Assembly (NCBI RefSeq): GCF_900099815.1
Contig: NZ_FNCW01000005.1
Span: 1-64,000 of the forward strand
DNA length: 64,000 nucleotides
Direction of reading: 5' to 3'
Source of the DNA: Psychroflexus sediminis
GTDB lineage: Bacteria; Bacteroidota; Bacteroidia; Flavobacteriales; Flavobacteriaceae
The notes beneath the pieces were generated by a model. It saw nothing but the letters and a program-made list of their open reading frames with translations. It made no database searches and was not told the origin of the DNA. Positions 1-8,459 of the stretch are shown piece by piece; the stretch's first letter is position 1; every line of letters starts with the position of its first letter. A program made the translations under genes and the position numbers.

Positions 1-43
1 TTTTTCCTTGCATTACTAAAGATAATCAATTCCAAACTTTTCA

Positions 44-1192
44 ATGCCAATCAATTATATATATTTACAAGAAATTGAGTTGTGCAACAGGCACAATGTG
101 TATGACGAATCTACCATGACGGCTACTACTGAAATGAAAGAAGGGGTTATTTCTGTAGATCCACGTGATGTTGAAGGTGCTGTGTATTATATGCCTGTAC
201 CTAAATCTCCTCACGGACTGGATGTCGATCCATCGGGTCAGTACATCATCGGTAACGGTAAATTATCAACTCAGCTAAGTGTGTATTCTTTTGAAAAAAT
301 TCAAAATGCAATTCAAAACAAAGATTTTGATGGTGATGCTTATGGCATTCCAATCTTAAGCTTTGAATCTGTCCTTGAAGGTGTCGTAGATAGCGGTGGA
401 TTAGGCCCATTGCATACAGAATTTGATGGTAAGGGTTATGGTTATACGACCTTCTTTATTTCCTCAGAAGTGGTAAAATGGAAATTGGGAACCTGGGAAA
501 TTGTGGATAGGAAACCTACCTATTACTCCGTTGGACACTTGATGATTCCTGGGGGTAACTCCAGAAATCCTTATGGTAAGTATATGATAAGTTTGAACAA
601 AATTACCAAAGACAGATATTTACCCACAGGACCAGAACTCGAACACTCAGCCCAGTTGTATGATATTACTGGTGAAAAAATGGAGTTATTGTCAGATTTC
701 CCAACTCACGGTGAGCCTCACTATGCTGCAGGGATCCCAGCTGAGAAAATCAAAGCGCAATCCAAAAAGTATTATGAGTTAGAAGAAAACAATCACAAAT
801 ATGCAGTAAAAAATGAAGCTGACACTCGGGTTGAACGCAACGGAAACGAAGTTCACATCTATGCAACAACGGTAAGAAGTCACTTTGCTCCAGATAATAT
901 TGAAGGTATAAAAGTGGGAGACAAAGTGTATTTCCATATCACAAACCTTGAGCAGGATTTTGATGTTCCACATGGATTTGCAATGATTGGAGCCAATACC
1001 TCAGAAATATTAGTCATGCCTGGACAGACTAAAACTATTATCTGGGAACCTAAACGCGAGGGGGTATGGCCTTTCTACTGTACTGATTTCTGTTCTGCAC
1101 TTCACCAGGAAATGCAAGGTTATGTAAGAGTTTCTCCTGAAAACAGCAATACTAAACTACGCTGGTCACTAGATGACGAATGGAGAGAGTAA
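44..1192 (+). CDS. nosZ: Nitrous-oxide reductase, clade II, C-terminal part (5' end missing)
   Basis: NosZ reduces N2O to N2 in the periplasm with a CuZ cluster and a CuA site. The visible part carries CuZ-type histidine motifs SPHG (near base 210), GPLHT (near 407) and GEPHYA (near 715), and the C-terminal cupredoxin CuA domain with VPHGF (near 968) and the CxxxCxxxHxxM ligand set (1078-1115). NosZ proteins are usually about 600-650 residues; this frame gives only 382. Recognisable NosZ sequence begins around base 86, and the same frame upstream is closed by TAA codons at 17-19 and 23-25, so the ATG at 44 is not an authentic start. The 5' half is either outside a mis-joined contig edge or truly lost. 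A terminator follows at 1228, then nosB-like, nosL, nosD, nosF and nosY. The family call is certain; whether the gene is intact is open. Confidence 0.9.
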   Translation: MPINYIYLQEIELCNRHNVYDESTMTATTEMKEGVISVDPRDVEGAVYYMPVPKSPHGLDVDPSGQYIIGNGKLSTQLSVYSFEKIQNAIQNKDFDGDAYGIPILSFESVLEGVVDSGGLGPLHTEFDGKGYGYTTFFISSEVVKWKLGTWEIVDRKPTYYSVGHLMIPGGNSRNPYGKYMISLNKITKDRYLPTGPELEHSAQLYDITGEKMELLSDFPTHGEPHYAAGIPAEKIKAQSKKYYELEENNHKYAVKNEADTRVERNGNEVHIYATTVRSHFAPDNIEGIKVGDKVYFHITNLEQDFDVPHGFAMIGANTSEILVMPGQTKTIIWEPKREGVWPFYCTDFCSALHQEMQGYVRVSPENSNTKLRWSLDDEWRE

Positions 1193-1227
1193 TACAGGTT
1201 AACACCACATTTTAATTACTTAATTCG

Positions 1228-1258
1228 GGGCGAGTAGATTCTCTGCTCGCCCTTTTTT
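1228..1258 (+). terminator. Terminator after nosZ
   Basis: A GGGCGAG/CTCGCCC stem (1228-1234 with 1246-1252) is followed directly by six T residues. It lies 35 bases after the nosZ stop and 15 before the next start, so it may be partly read through to the accessory nos genes. Confidence 0.8.
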
Positions 1259-1273
1259 AATAAAAATCATACT

Positions 1274-1879
1274 ATGAAAACGGCAAGTATCACGATGATT
1301 ATTGGTTCTGCCCTATTGTTTGGATTGTTTTTTTATCCACTTTGGAGCATTAGCCTTGAAGCACCTCAATACCCGAGTGGCATAGGCATGTATATTCACC
1401 TTGACGGACTTGAAGGTCATGAAAAGCATGATATTCAAAATATAGATGGGCTTAACCATTATATAGGCATGCGTAAATTACCAAAAGATGATGAAATGTG
1501 GGAGTTTTCTGTATTTCCCAAAGTCGTTGGTGGCATGGCTATATTGGGCATTATCATTGGAATTCTAGGCTTTTTTAAAAAAATATCTTACAACTGGTTT
1601 TTAGGATGGCTTATTCTTATGCTTGTGCTAGGTGTTCTAGGCATGATCGATTTTAATAACTGGATGACCGATTACGGTACTAATTTAGATCCTAATGCCA
1701 TCATGAAAATGACAGATAAAGAAGGCAATCCATTAAGTTATAAACCACCATTGTTTGGCTCAAAAGATATTTTAAACTTCACTGCTCATTCCTATCCAGC
1801 TACGGGTGCCATATTGATGGGCCTAGGGATGTTCCTCACCTTTGCGGCTTATATCATCGGACTTAAAAAAGCAAAATAA
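1274..1879 (+). CDS. nos-cluster membrane protein (NosB-like)
   Basis: This 201-residue protein has about four membrane segments: an N-terminal one (residues 5-27), two in the middle (about 77-95 and 102-122) and one at the C-terminus (about 172-195). Loops contain charged and His/Met-containing stretches. It sits between nosZ and nosL, the place where clade-II nos clusters carry an uncharacterised membrane protein, called NosB in Wolinella. No catalytic motif is visible. A role in electron supply to, or assembly of, NosZ is inferred from position only. The stop is one base before the nosL ATG, so the two are very likely co-translated. Confidence 0.6.
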   Translation: MKTASITMIIGSALLFGLFFYPLWSISLEAPQYPSGIGMYIHLDGLEGHEKHDIQNIDGLNHYIGMRKLPKDDEMWEFSVFPKVVGGMAILGIIIGILGFFKKISYNWFLGWLILMLVLGVLGMIDFNNWMTDYGTNLDPNAIMKMTDKEGNPLSYKPPLFGSKDILNFTAHSYPATGAILMGLGMFLTFAAYIIGLKKAK

Positions 1880-1880
1880 C

Positions 1881-2333
1881 ATGCAAAAATATATTATTTT
1901 AATCCTATGCTGTGTTGCTTTAGCAGCCTGTGATAAATCTGCAAAACCCATTTCATACGGAGAAGATCAATGTGACTATTGCAGCATGAGCATCGTACAA
2001 AAAACGCATTCAGCCCAGATGGTGACTGAAAAAGGAAAGCAACACAAGTTTGATGCTGTTGAATGTATGGTGAATTACATTAAGCAAGAACCGAAAAAGT
2101 TTGAAAATGCTACTTTGCTTGTGGCTAATTATAATCAGTCCGGCGAAATGATTCCTGCTGAAAATTCAGCCTACTTGATCAGTAAAAGTTTACCAAGCCC
2201 AATGGGAGCCAATTTAACTGCTTTTGCAACAACAGCTGAGGCTAAAGAAGCACAAAAAAAATTAGATGGTAAAGTATATCAATGGAATGAACTTAAAAAA
2301 GTCATCAATAAAGATAGTCATCAAAGTCGATAG
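1881..2333 (+). CDS. nosL: NosL copper-binding lipoprotein
   Basis: NosL is a membrane-anchored Cu(I) chaperone that supplies copper for the NosZ CuZ site. The 150-residue product starts with a lipoprotein signal ending in LAAC (Cys at about residue 17) and carries the family copper motif CDYCSM followed by a NosL-type domain. The ATG at 1881 is preferred over an in-frame upstream ATG at 1842, because it puts the signal peptide at the N-terminus and follows the previous stop by one base. The nosD start lies one base after its stop. Confidence 0.9.
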   Translation: MQKYIILILCCVALAACDKSAKPISYGEDQCDYCSMSIVQKTHSAQMVTEKGKQHKFDAVECMVNYIKQEPKKFENATLLVANYNQSGEMIPAENSAYLISKSLPSPMGANLTAFATTAEAKEAQKKLDGKVYQWNELKKVINKDSHQSR

Positions 2334-2334
2334 A

Positions 2335-3583
2335 ATGAAATCAAGTTTCTTACTCTTATGCCTGATCACAGCTTTAAACTTCAGCTATGCACAGAACAGA
2401 ACCCTGGAGGTTTGTGCTAATGATTGTGAGTTTACTTCGATTCAGCAAGCAGTCGACCAGGCAAAACCCGGGGATTCTATTTTCATTAAAAAAGGAATTT
2501 ACAAAGAACACGATATTTTCATCAACCGGAAATCGCTTCATCTCTACGGTGAAGAAGGTAGCATAATAGATATCGACAATAACGGCTACGGGATTAAGGT
2601 GGAAGCTAATGATTTTAGCATCACTAACCTGACTATAAAAAACGTTGAAGTAAGTTATACCTCGGATTATGCGGCGATTTACCTTTTTAAATGTGACAAT
2701 TTCAAACTAAAAAATATCACTTTAAAAAAAGCATTCTTTGGATTTCTGATTGAAAAATCCAACAATGGCATTATCGAACAAAACGATATTTCTGGTATTG
2801 GTCAATCTGAAGCAAGTTCTGGAAACGCCATTCACCTCTGGAATTCAAAAGAGCTGGATGTACGAGATAACAATGTTTATCATATGCGAGATGGGATTTA
2901 CATCGAATTTGGGAGCAATAATGTTTTTGAGAATAATACAAGCCATGACAATATGCGCTACGGACTGCATTTTATGTTTTCCGATGATAATCGCTACAGT
3001 TATAATACGTTTCAAAACAACAGTGCTGGTGTAGCAGTTATGTTTTCTAAACACATTCAAATGAACAATAATGTCTTTAAGAAAAATTGGGGCACAGCCT
3101 CTTATGGTTTATTACTAAAGGAAATCAACGATGGCGAAATCTACCACAATACTTTTGAAAATAACACAACAGGTATCACGGCAGATGGTTCTACCCGAAT
3201 AAACTACTACGAAAATGACTTTATCAACAATGGTTATGCGGTGAAATTCATAGGGGGTAGGCTACAAAAACAAGTTTTACAAAAATAATTTTCTTTACAA
3301 CAACTTTGATTTAAGCTACTCTGGAAGACTGAACAATAATAGCTTTGATACCAATTACTGGAGCGATTACACAGGTTACGATTTAGATAAAGATGGCTAT
3401 GGCGATGTGCCTTACCGCCCTGTAAAATTGTTTAGCTATCTGGTAAACCAAACGCCCGAAAGCATTATTTTATTGAGAAGTTTATTCATAGACATTATCA
3501 ATTTTTCTGAAAAGGTAACCCCCGTTTTCACCCCAAAAAACCTTACCGACCAACAACCCTTAATGAGCGAAGTACAATGGTAG
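2335..3583 (+). pseudogene. nosD: NosD periplasmic maturation factor, broken by a +1 frameshift
   Basis: NosD is a right-handed beta-helix protein that works with NosF and NosY in CuZ maturation. From 2335 the frame encodes a signal peptide and repeated beta-helix turns (runs of Asn, with NN.F and G..I patterns), then stops at 3286-3288. The next frame continues without a break from about 3260 to the stop at 3581-3583 and encodes the expected NosD C-terminus, including the Asn-rich NYWSDYTGYDLDKDGYGDVPY stretch. Removing one G from the run of five at 3253-3257 restores a single frame of about 415 residues. The restored gene overlaps nosF by seven bases, as in an intact operon. The break is either a real mutation or a homopolymer sequencing error. 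Confidence 0.85.
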
Positions 3584-4284
3584 AATTTAAAGATATACAT
3601 AAAAACTTTGGTAAAAACGACGTGCTTACAGGCATCAATTTAACGATTCAGGATGGTAAAACCACAGCCATTTTAGGTCCTAATGGTTCCGGAAAAACCA
3701 CCTTAATCAAAATATTGCTTGGGATGTGTCATTCAAATAAAGGAGATATTTTAATTGGTGACTCCACTACCAAAAACAATTGGTCTTATAGAAAAAACAT
3801 TGATTACCTCCCTCAAATCGCCAATTTCCCGGGAAATATAAAAGTGAAAGAAATCATTGCGATGATCAAAGACTTGAGACATCAAAAAACTCGTGATGAG
3901 GAGTTGATCACGTATTTTGAATTGAAACCCTACCTAGACACCAAGCTGAGTCATCTTTCCGGTGGCTATAAACAAAAAGTGAACCTGGTGCTTAGTCTTA
4001 TGTTTGATAGTCCATTTGTTATTTTGGATGAACCGACTTCAGGCTTAGATCCTCTGTCTTTAATCAAGCTAAAAGACCTGCTCAAAAAAGAACAAGACAA
4101 TGGGAAAACCATCCTGATCACGTCTCACATCATGAGTTTTGTAGAAGAAATTTCAGACCACATCAGTTTTATTTTAGACGGAAAAGTCTATTTCGATGGA
4201 AGTATAGATGAATTAAAATCAACAACCCAAGAAACCGATTTTGAATACGCCATTGCTAACTTATTAAAAAACGATCATGCTTAA
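3577..4284 (+). CDS. nosF: NosF ABC transporter ATPase
   Basis: This 235-residue ATPase pairs with NosY and serves NosD in copper-sulfur cluster assembly on NosZ. Visible motifs are Walker A GPNGSGKTT (residues 34-42), the signature LSGGYKQK (about 129-136), Walker B with FVILDEPTSGLD (about 148-159) and a switch His in TSHIM. The length is normal for the family. The start overlaps the end of nosD in the restored frame, and the end overlaps the nosY start by eight bases. Confidence 0.93.
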   Translation: MVEFKDIHKNFGKNDVLTGINLTIQDGKTTAILGPNGSGKTTLIKILLGMCHSNKGDILIGDSTTKNNWSYRKNIDYLPQIANFPGNIKVKEIIAMIKDLRHQKTRDEELITYFELKPYLDTKLSHLSGGYKQKVNLVLSLMFDSPFVILDEPTSGLDPLSLIKLKDLLKKEQDNGKTILITSHIMSFVEEISDHISFILDGKVYFDGSIDELKSTTQETDFEYAIANLLKNDHA

Positions 4285-5059
4285 AATTTTAAAATACAGT
4301 TTTTTTGACTTGACAAGAAGCCGCTGGAGTTATGTGTATTTCCTGTTCTATCTGCTGTTGAGTTCGGTGTTATTATTCTTGAATAACGATTTGTCGAATA
4401 CTATTATCACACTGCTCAATGTTGTGATTGTTCTAGTGCCGCTCATCGGCACTATTTTTGGGGTGATGTATTATTACGATTCGCAAGAATTTACAGAACT
4501 CCTTTTAGCACAGCCCATTAAAAGGAAGTCCATATTTTTGGGTCAGTACCTGGGTGTTGCCACTTCCCTATCTTTAAGTGTATTGTTGGGCCTTGGGATT
4601 CCCTTTGCCTTGTATGGTTTATTTCAATCCAATGTTATTTTTGATTTTTTAATCTTGATTGTCGTCGCTGTTTTTTTAAGCTTCATATTTAGTGCTTTGG
4701 CTTTTAATATTGCTTTGTCCAATACCAATAAAATTAAAGGTTTTGGGTATGCTATTTTAGTTTGGTTGTTTTTAGCAGTCATCTACGACGGTGCCTTTTT
4801 AATTGCCCTCATCTATTTCCAAGAATACCCTTTAGATAAGTTTACTTTGGTTGCTACCTTATTTAACCCTATCGATTTATCGCGGATTTTAATCTTGCTA
4901 AAGCTCGATATCTCCGCTTTACTGGGTTATACAGGAGCCATTTTTAAAGACTTTTTCGGAACTATTACGGGGAGTATAGTGTCTTTAGGCGTTTTGGCAG
5001 TATGGGTGGTTTTACCGTTATGGCGAATGCTCTACGTGGCTAAGAAAAAAGATTTTTAA
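4277..5059 (+). CDS. nosY: NosY ABC transporter permease
   Basis: A 260-residue ABC-2 type permease with six predicted membrane segments, a short cytoplasmic N-terminus and a conserved LLLAQPIKRKSIFLGQ-like coupling loop after the second segment. It forms the membrane part of the NosFY exporter. The start overlaps nosF by eight bases, implying coupled translation. A strong palindrome (5077-5118) follows and probably ends the nos transcript. Confidence 0.9.
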   Translation: MLKILKYSFFDLTRSRWSYVYFLFYLLLSSVLLFLNNDLSNTIITLLNVVIVLVPLIGTIFGVMYYYDSQEFTELLLAQPIKRKSIFLGQYLGVATSLSLSVLLGLGIPFALYGLFQSNVIFDFLILIVVAVFLSFIFSALAFNIALSNTNKIKGFGYAILVWLFLAVIYDGAFLIALIYFQEYPLDKFTLVATLFNPIDLSRILILLKLDISALLGYTGAIFKDFFGTITGSIVSLGVLAVWVVLPLWRMLYVAKKKDF

Positions 5060-5076
5060 ATAAAAACGTCAGCACC

Positions 5077-5118
5077 AAGACCTCACAGTCCACAAAACTT
5101 TGGGGACTGTGAGGTCTT
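5077..5118 (+). terminator. 15-bp perfect inverted repeat after nosY
   Basis: AAGACCTCACAGTCC (5077-5091) pairs perfectly with 5104-5118 across a 12-base loop. It lies 18 bases after the nosY stop. There is no long T run, so it may stop transcription weakly in both directions. The arms resemble a short palindrome (AGACCTCACAG/CTGTGAGGTCT) that I believe is dispersed in flavobacterial genomes; that is from memory and unchecked. Confidence 0.65.
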
Positions 5119-5159
5119 ATTCCAAATGAAGCATAAGAGAATTTTACTATGACTTCAAC

Positions 5160-5203
5160 TTGATTCAAATCATAAATTAAGGGTACTTATAGTTGTAATT
5201 TCA
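5160..5203 (+). promoter_or_regulatory. FNR-type operator and -7 element before ric
   Basis: TTGATTCAAATCAT (5160-5173) matches the Fnr-type pattern TTGAT-N4-ATCAA with one mismatch. After exactly 22 bases comes TAATTTCA (5196-5203), a -7-like element, and the ric ATG is at 5228. The 13-base core TGATTCAAATCAT recurs in identical form before the globin operon (10744-10756, other strand) with the same 22-base spacing. Confidence 0.75.
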
Positions 5204-5227
5204 CCTTAAATTAATACATATAACGTT

Positions 5228-5947
5228 ATGACCTTAATAAAAGATAAAACAGTAGCAGAATTGGTTAGCGAAAATATCAACACGGCTCATGTATTCAAAA
5301 AACATGGTATCGATTTTTGTTGTGGTGGTGGCATCAGCATCTCCAAAGCTTGTGAAAAAAATCAAGTAGAACTAGATGAATTAATTGACGATTTAGACAA
5401 TCTGAAGGATAAAGGCAGAACCTATGACTATAAAAAGTGGGACTTGCATTTTCTAGCACAACATATTGAAAATGTACATCACAGTTATGTAGAAGAAGCT
5501 ATCCCAATATTGATCCAGTATACCAATAAAGTTGCTGATGTACACGGCGGAACCAACCCAGAATTAATCCAAGTTAGAGATTTATTTGCTGAAATAGCCA
5601 ACGAATTAACTCAACACATGAAAAAAGAAGAGCTGATTCTATTTCCATTTATAGCCAAAATGGAAAGAGCGATGAAAAACGGCGACAAAATTGACCGACC
5701 TCACTTTGGAACGGTTGAGAATCCTATTGCCATGATGGAAGATGAACATGAAGCCGCAGGAGATTTACTTAAAGAAATAGCTCTCATAACAAACAATTAC
5801 ACCTTGCCAGAACATGCCTGTAATACCTATCGGGCCATGTTTCATAAACTACAGGAATTTGAAAACGATTTACATTTGCACATACATTTAGAAAATAACA
5901 TTCTTTTTCCAAAAGCTTTGGCCATGGAGAAAAGTATCTTTTCATAG
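5228..5947 (+). CDS. ric: RIC iron-sulfur cluster repair di-iron protein (ScdA/YtfE/DnrN family)
   Basis: RIC proteins repair Fe-S clusters after nitric-oxide or oxidative damage and act in the cytoplasm. The 239-residue product has the N-terminal ScdA domain with the CC pair in HGIDFCCGGG (Cys31, Cys32), then a hemerythrin-like domain with spaced His and Glu ligands (HH around residue 85, HMKKEELILFP near 137, HEAAGD near 175 and HLHIHLENNILFP near the C-terminus). The length is normal. It is preceded by an Fnr-type operator at 5160, which fits induction under low oxygen or NO. The stop is six bases before the next gene, so the two form an operon. Confidence 0.93.
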   Translation: MTLIKDKTVAELVSENINTAHVFKKHGIDFCCGGGISISKACEKNQVELDELIDDLDNLKDKGRTYDYKKWDLHFLAQHIENVHHSYVEEAIPILIQYTNKVADVHGGTNPELIQVRDLFAEIANELTQHMKKEELILFPFIAKMERAMKNGDKIDRPHFGTVENPIAMMEDEHEAAGDLLKEIALITNNYTLPEHACNTYRAMFHKLQEFENDLHLHIHLENNILFPKALAMEKSIFS

Positions 5948-5953
5948 TTTGTT

Positions 5954-7201
5954 TTGATGATGACCCTAAAACAGTATTTTATAAGTAGCTTTTTATATTT
6001 ACTTGTCACCGCTGTTTTAGGGTTTTTTCTTAGGCTCGAAGCCACTCCATTGGAATTGGATGTTATAAACCACTACAACTATGTGGTGCATGCGCATTCA
6101 CATGTAGCCTTATTAGGCTGGGTCTATTTAGGTTTAAGCAGTTTTATCGTTTATTTTTTTGTTTTAGAATCCAAAGTCAAAAAACATTACACCAAAATTT
6201 TCTGGGCAACTCAGGCTTGTTTAATCGGGATGCTTATCGCCTTTCCAATTCAGGGTTATGCTTTAGTGTCGATAACATTCTCCACCTTATTTCTGTTGGT
6301 AAGTTATGTATTCTTCGGATTTATTCTTAAACGTACGCAACCTGAATTCAAATCAAAAAAATCATTCCTTCTCATCAAGCACGCCTTGTTCTATATGGTA
6401 TTATCGTCAATTGGACCCTGGGCCTTAGGCGTGATTATGACGACTTTAGGCAAAGCCTCGATGTGGTATAAATTAGCGATTTACTTTTACCTCCACTTCC
6501 AGTATAACGCCTGGTTTATCTTGGCCGTAATAGGCCTCCTGGTGTTCATTCTGGAGAAATATCAATTCAAAATTGAAACCCAGTCGTTTACAAAATTTGT
6601 ATACCTCTTTCATATAGGAATCCTCGGCACTTTTTTCTTGTCTACCCTATGGGCAAGCTCACACTGGACTTTGTATCTGTTTAGCAATCTGGGAAATCTG
6701 TCTTTATGGCTTGGTTTATTTTATTTAGGGAAATCGATTAAAAAGCCGACTGAATTTTTTTACGGAGAATTACCTCCACAATCTAAATTTATCCTGAAGT
6801 TTTTAGGCCTCGTTTTCATCTTAAAACTGATCATGCAAACCTTGAGTGGGGTTCCTTTTTTTGCTGAAATCGCCACTGCCAACTTGGATGTGGTCATTGG
6901 GTATTTGCACTGGTTCTTCTTAGGCTTCGTCAGTTTGTTTTTAGTGTTTCTGGCCTCCTACCTGAATTGGATCAGGCTTTCAAATCTTAGCCTTAGCCTG
7001 TACATCATCGCCTTTCTTACTACAGAATTTCTGATTTTCTACCGCGCTGGCAGTGCAGTCTTTAGCTGGCATTATTTACCTCATTTAAATACCTATTTAG
7101 CACTGGCTTCTTTCTTATTTAGTGCTGCGGTACTTATAATTTTATACCAGACCCTGTTAATCCGAAAAAATCAAAATCAGTTGACTTCCAAAACGGCTTA
7201 G
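5954..7201 (+). CDS. Polytopic membrane protein co-transcribed with ric, possible haem protein
   Basis: A 415-residue protein with about 11-12 membrane segments and no large soluble domain. Histidine motifs inside segments are HAHSHVALLGW (about residues 46-56), YLHFQYNAWF (about 179-188) and GYLHWFFLGF (about 316-325). The arrangement recalls haem-ligating segments of the haem-copper oxidase/NO reductase superfamily, but the full ligand set of a working oxidase is not obvious. Start ATGATG lies six bases after ric, so it probably shares the Fnr-type promoter and a role in NO or low-oxygen defence. It is not a clear NnrS (no HEMLFG motif). Function unknown. Confidence 0.7.
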   Translation: MMMTLKQYFISSFLYLLVTAVLGFFLRLEATPLELDVINHYNYVVHAHSHVALLGWVYLGLSSFIVYFFVLESKVKKHYTKIFWATQACLIGMLIAFPIQGYALVSITFSTLFLLVSYVFFGFILKRTQPEFKSKKSFLLIKHALFYMVLSSIGPWALGVIMTTLGKASMWYKLAIYFYLHFQYNAWFILAVIGLLVFILEKYQFKIETQSFTKFVYLFHIGILGTFFLSTLWASSHWTLYLFSNLGNLSLWLGLFYLGKSIKKPTEFFYGELPPQSKFILKFLGLVFILKLIMQTLSGVPFFAEIATANLDVVIGYLHWFFLGFVSLFLVFLASYLNWIRLSNLSLSLYIIAFLTTEFLIFYRAGSAVFSWHYLPHLNTYLALASFLFSAAVLIILYQTLLIRKNQNQLTSKTA

Positions 7202-7385
7202 ATCAAGCTTTAGCAGATTTTTATTTGTGAGCTTAGTATCTCTGCGAGGGATTTCATCTTCATAAAATAGCTTTTCAAAATCACATCCTGTGCTAAAAAC
7301 CATAGACCAACGGCTTCATGATTTAGTTAACGTATTTTACACGAGTAAAAATGAATAGGTATCTTAAATTCAGTTGAGATTAAGA

Positions 7386-8129
7386 TCACACATTCACCCC
7401 AAACAAATAGCCTACCAGAGCCGATAAGCCCATGGCAATAGAGCCCCAGACCAGTATTCTCAAGATAGCTTTTAGAACATCGGATCCACCTGTTTTTGCC
7501 GAGACAGCGCCCAGGATAACCAGGGAGACACTAGTGAAACCGTATAAGTAATATTCCATCAGATTCATGGGTGCGAAAATGGTGACCAGCAAGGGTAAAG
7601 CCCCTCCAAAAGCAAATGCCACACAAGAGGTTAAAGCAGCCTGAATAGGTTTGGCCTGATTGATATCGTTAATACCCAGCTCATCTCTCACATGAGCTCC
7701 CAAAGCGTCGTTTGCCGTCAATTCTTCGGCAACCTTAAGCGCTGTTTCTTTTTTCAGTCCGCGTTCTTCATAAATTTTGGCCAGCATCTGTAATTCCAAT
7801 TCAGGCATCTCTTCCAGTTCTTTTTTCTCTCGTTCAATATCGGCTTTTTCGACATCGGTTTGAGAACTCACAGACACGTATTCTCCGGCAGCCATAGACA
7901 AAGCTCCGGCTACCACACCAGCAGTAGTGGCTAGCAAAACAGGATCCCGTGTTACACTTGCGGCGGTTACCCCAATAGCCAGACTTGCTGTCGAAATAAT
8001 GCCGTCATTTGCTCCCAGTACTGCTGCGCGCAACCAATTGCTGCGTTGCACATAATGCGCATCTAGGTAACTATCAATGTTTTCAGCATCCTTATCCGCA
8101 GATACCTCTGTTGTTTTGTTATTTGCCAT
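7386..8129 (-). CDS. VIT family Fe/Mn transporter
   Basis: A 247-residue member of the VIT1/CCC1 family, which moves Fe2+ or Mn2+ out of the cytosol. The family start NWLRAAVLGANDGIISTAS is present (about residues 32-50), then GALSMAAGEYVSVSSQ, a Glu-rich cytoplasmic metal-binding helix (KADIEREKKELEEMPE region) and three C-terminal membrane segments. It is the last gene of a minus-strand group, 30 bases downstream of the chaperone modulator gene, so iron or manganese handling and protein rescue appear co-expressed. Confidence 0.9.
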   Translation of the reverse strand: MANNKTTEVSADKDAENIDSYLDAHYVQRSNWLRAAVLGANDGIISTASLAIGVTAASVTRDPVLLATTAGVVAGALSMAAGEYVSVSSQTDVEKADIEREKKELEEMPELELQMLAKIYEERGLKKETALKVAEELTANDALGAHVRDELGINDINQAKPIQAALTSCVAFAFGGALPLLVTIFAPMNLMEYYLYGFTSVSLVILGAVSAKTGGSDVLKAILRILVWGSIAMGLSALVGYLFGVNV

Positions 8130-8159
8130 GGCCTTTCTTAGCGAGATTCGTTAGATCAG

Positions 8160-8459
8160 TTATTCATCGATATTAAACGCCTTCAACTTATTGTTGGCTG
8201 CCCTAAGCTCTTCCTGTAAATCATCGATTTGATGCAGTAAATTATGTATCACATCGATGCCTTCTATATTGATATTCAACTCATAATGAAACTGAATGGC
8301 TCTTTCAAGGGTTTTCAGCTGTTCGTTTAAAATGTATTTTTTATCCTCCACCACTACGATTTCAATGACACCATTTTCATTCAGGGCCTCGATAAAGGAA
8401 AAATTGATATCACAGTTGGAGCAGAATTGTTCAACGAGTATCATTTTATTGGTTTCCAT
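8160..8459 (-). CDS. cbpM: CbpM-like chaperone modulator
   Basis: A 99-residue helical protein of the MerR-like CbpM type, with an N-terminal helix-turn-helix-like region ([18 protein letters not shown]) and a C-terminal coiled coil rich in Leu, Glu and Asn. CbpM binds the J-domain of CbpA and blocks its work with DnaK. The start overlaps the end of the J-domain gene by 14 bases, as in the standard cbpA-cbpM pair. Sequence similarity to the enterobacterial protein is weak, so the call rests on size, shape and the neighbour. Confidence 0.75.
   Translation of the reverse strand: METNKMILVEQFCSNCDINFSFIEALNENGVIEIVVVEDKKYILNEQLKTLERAIQFHYELNINIEGIDVIHNLLHQIDDLQEELRAANNKLKAFNIDE

Noticed and set aside
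1842-1880. Upstream ATG for NosL
   Set aside because: It would put 13 residues before a clear lipoprotein signal and overlap the previous gene; the ATG at 1881 fits better.
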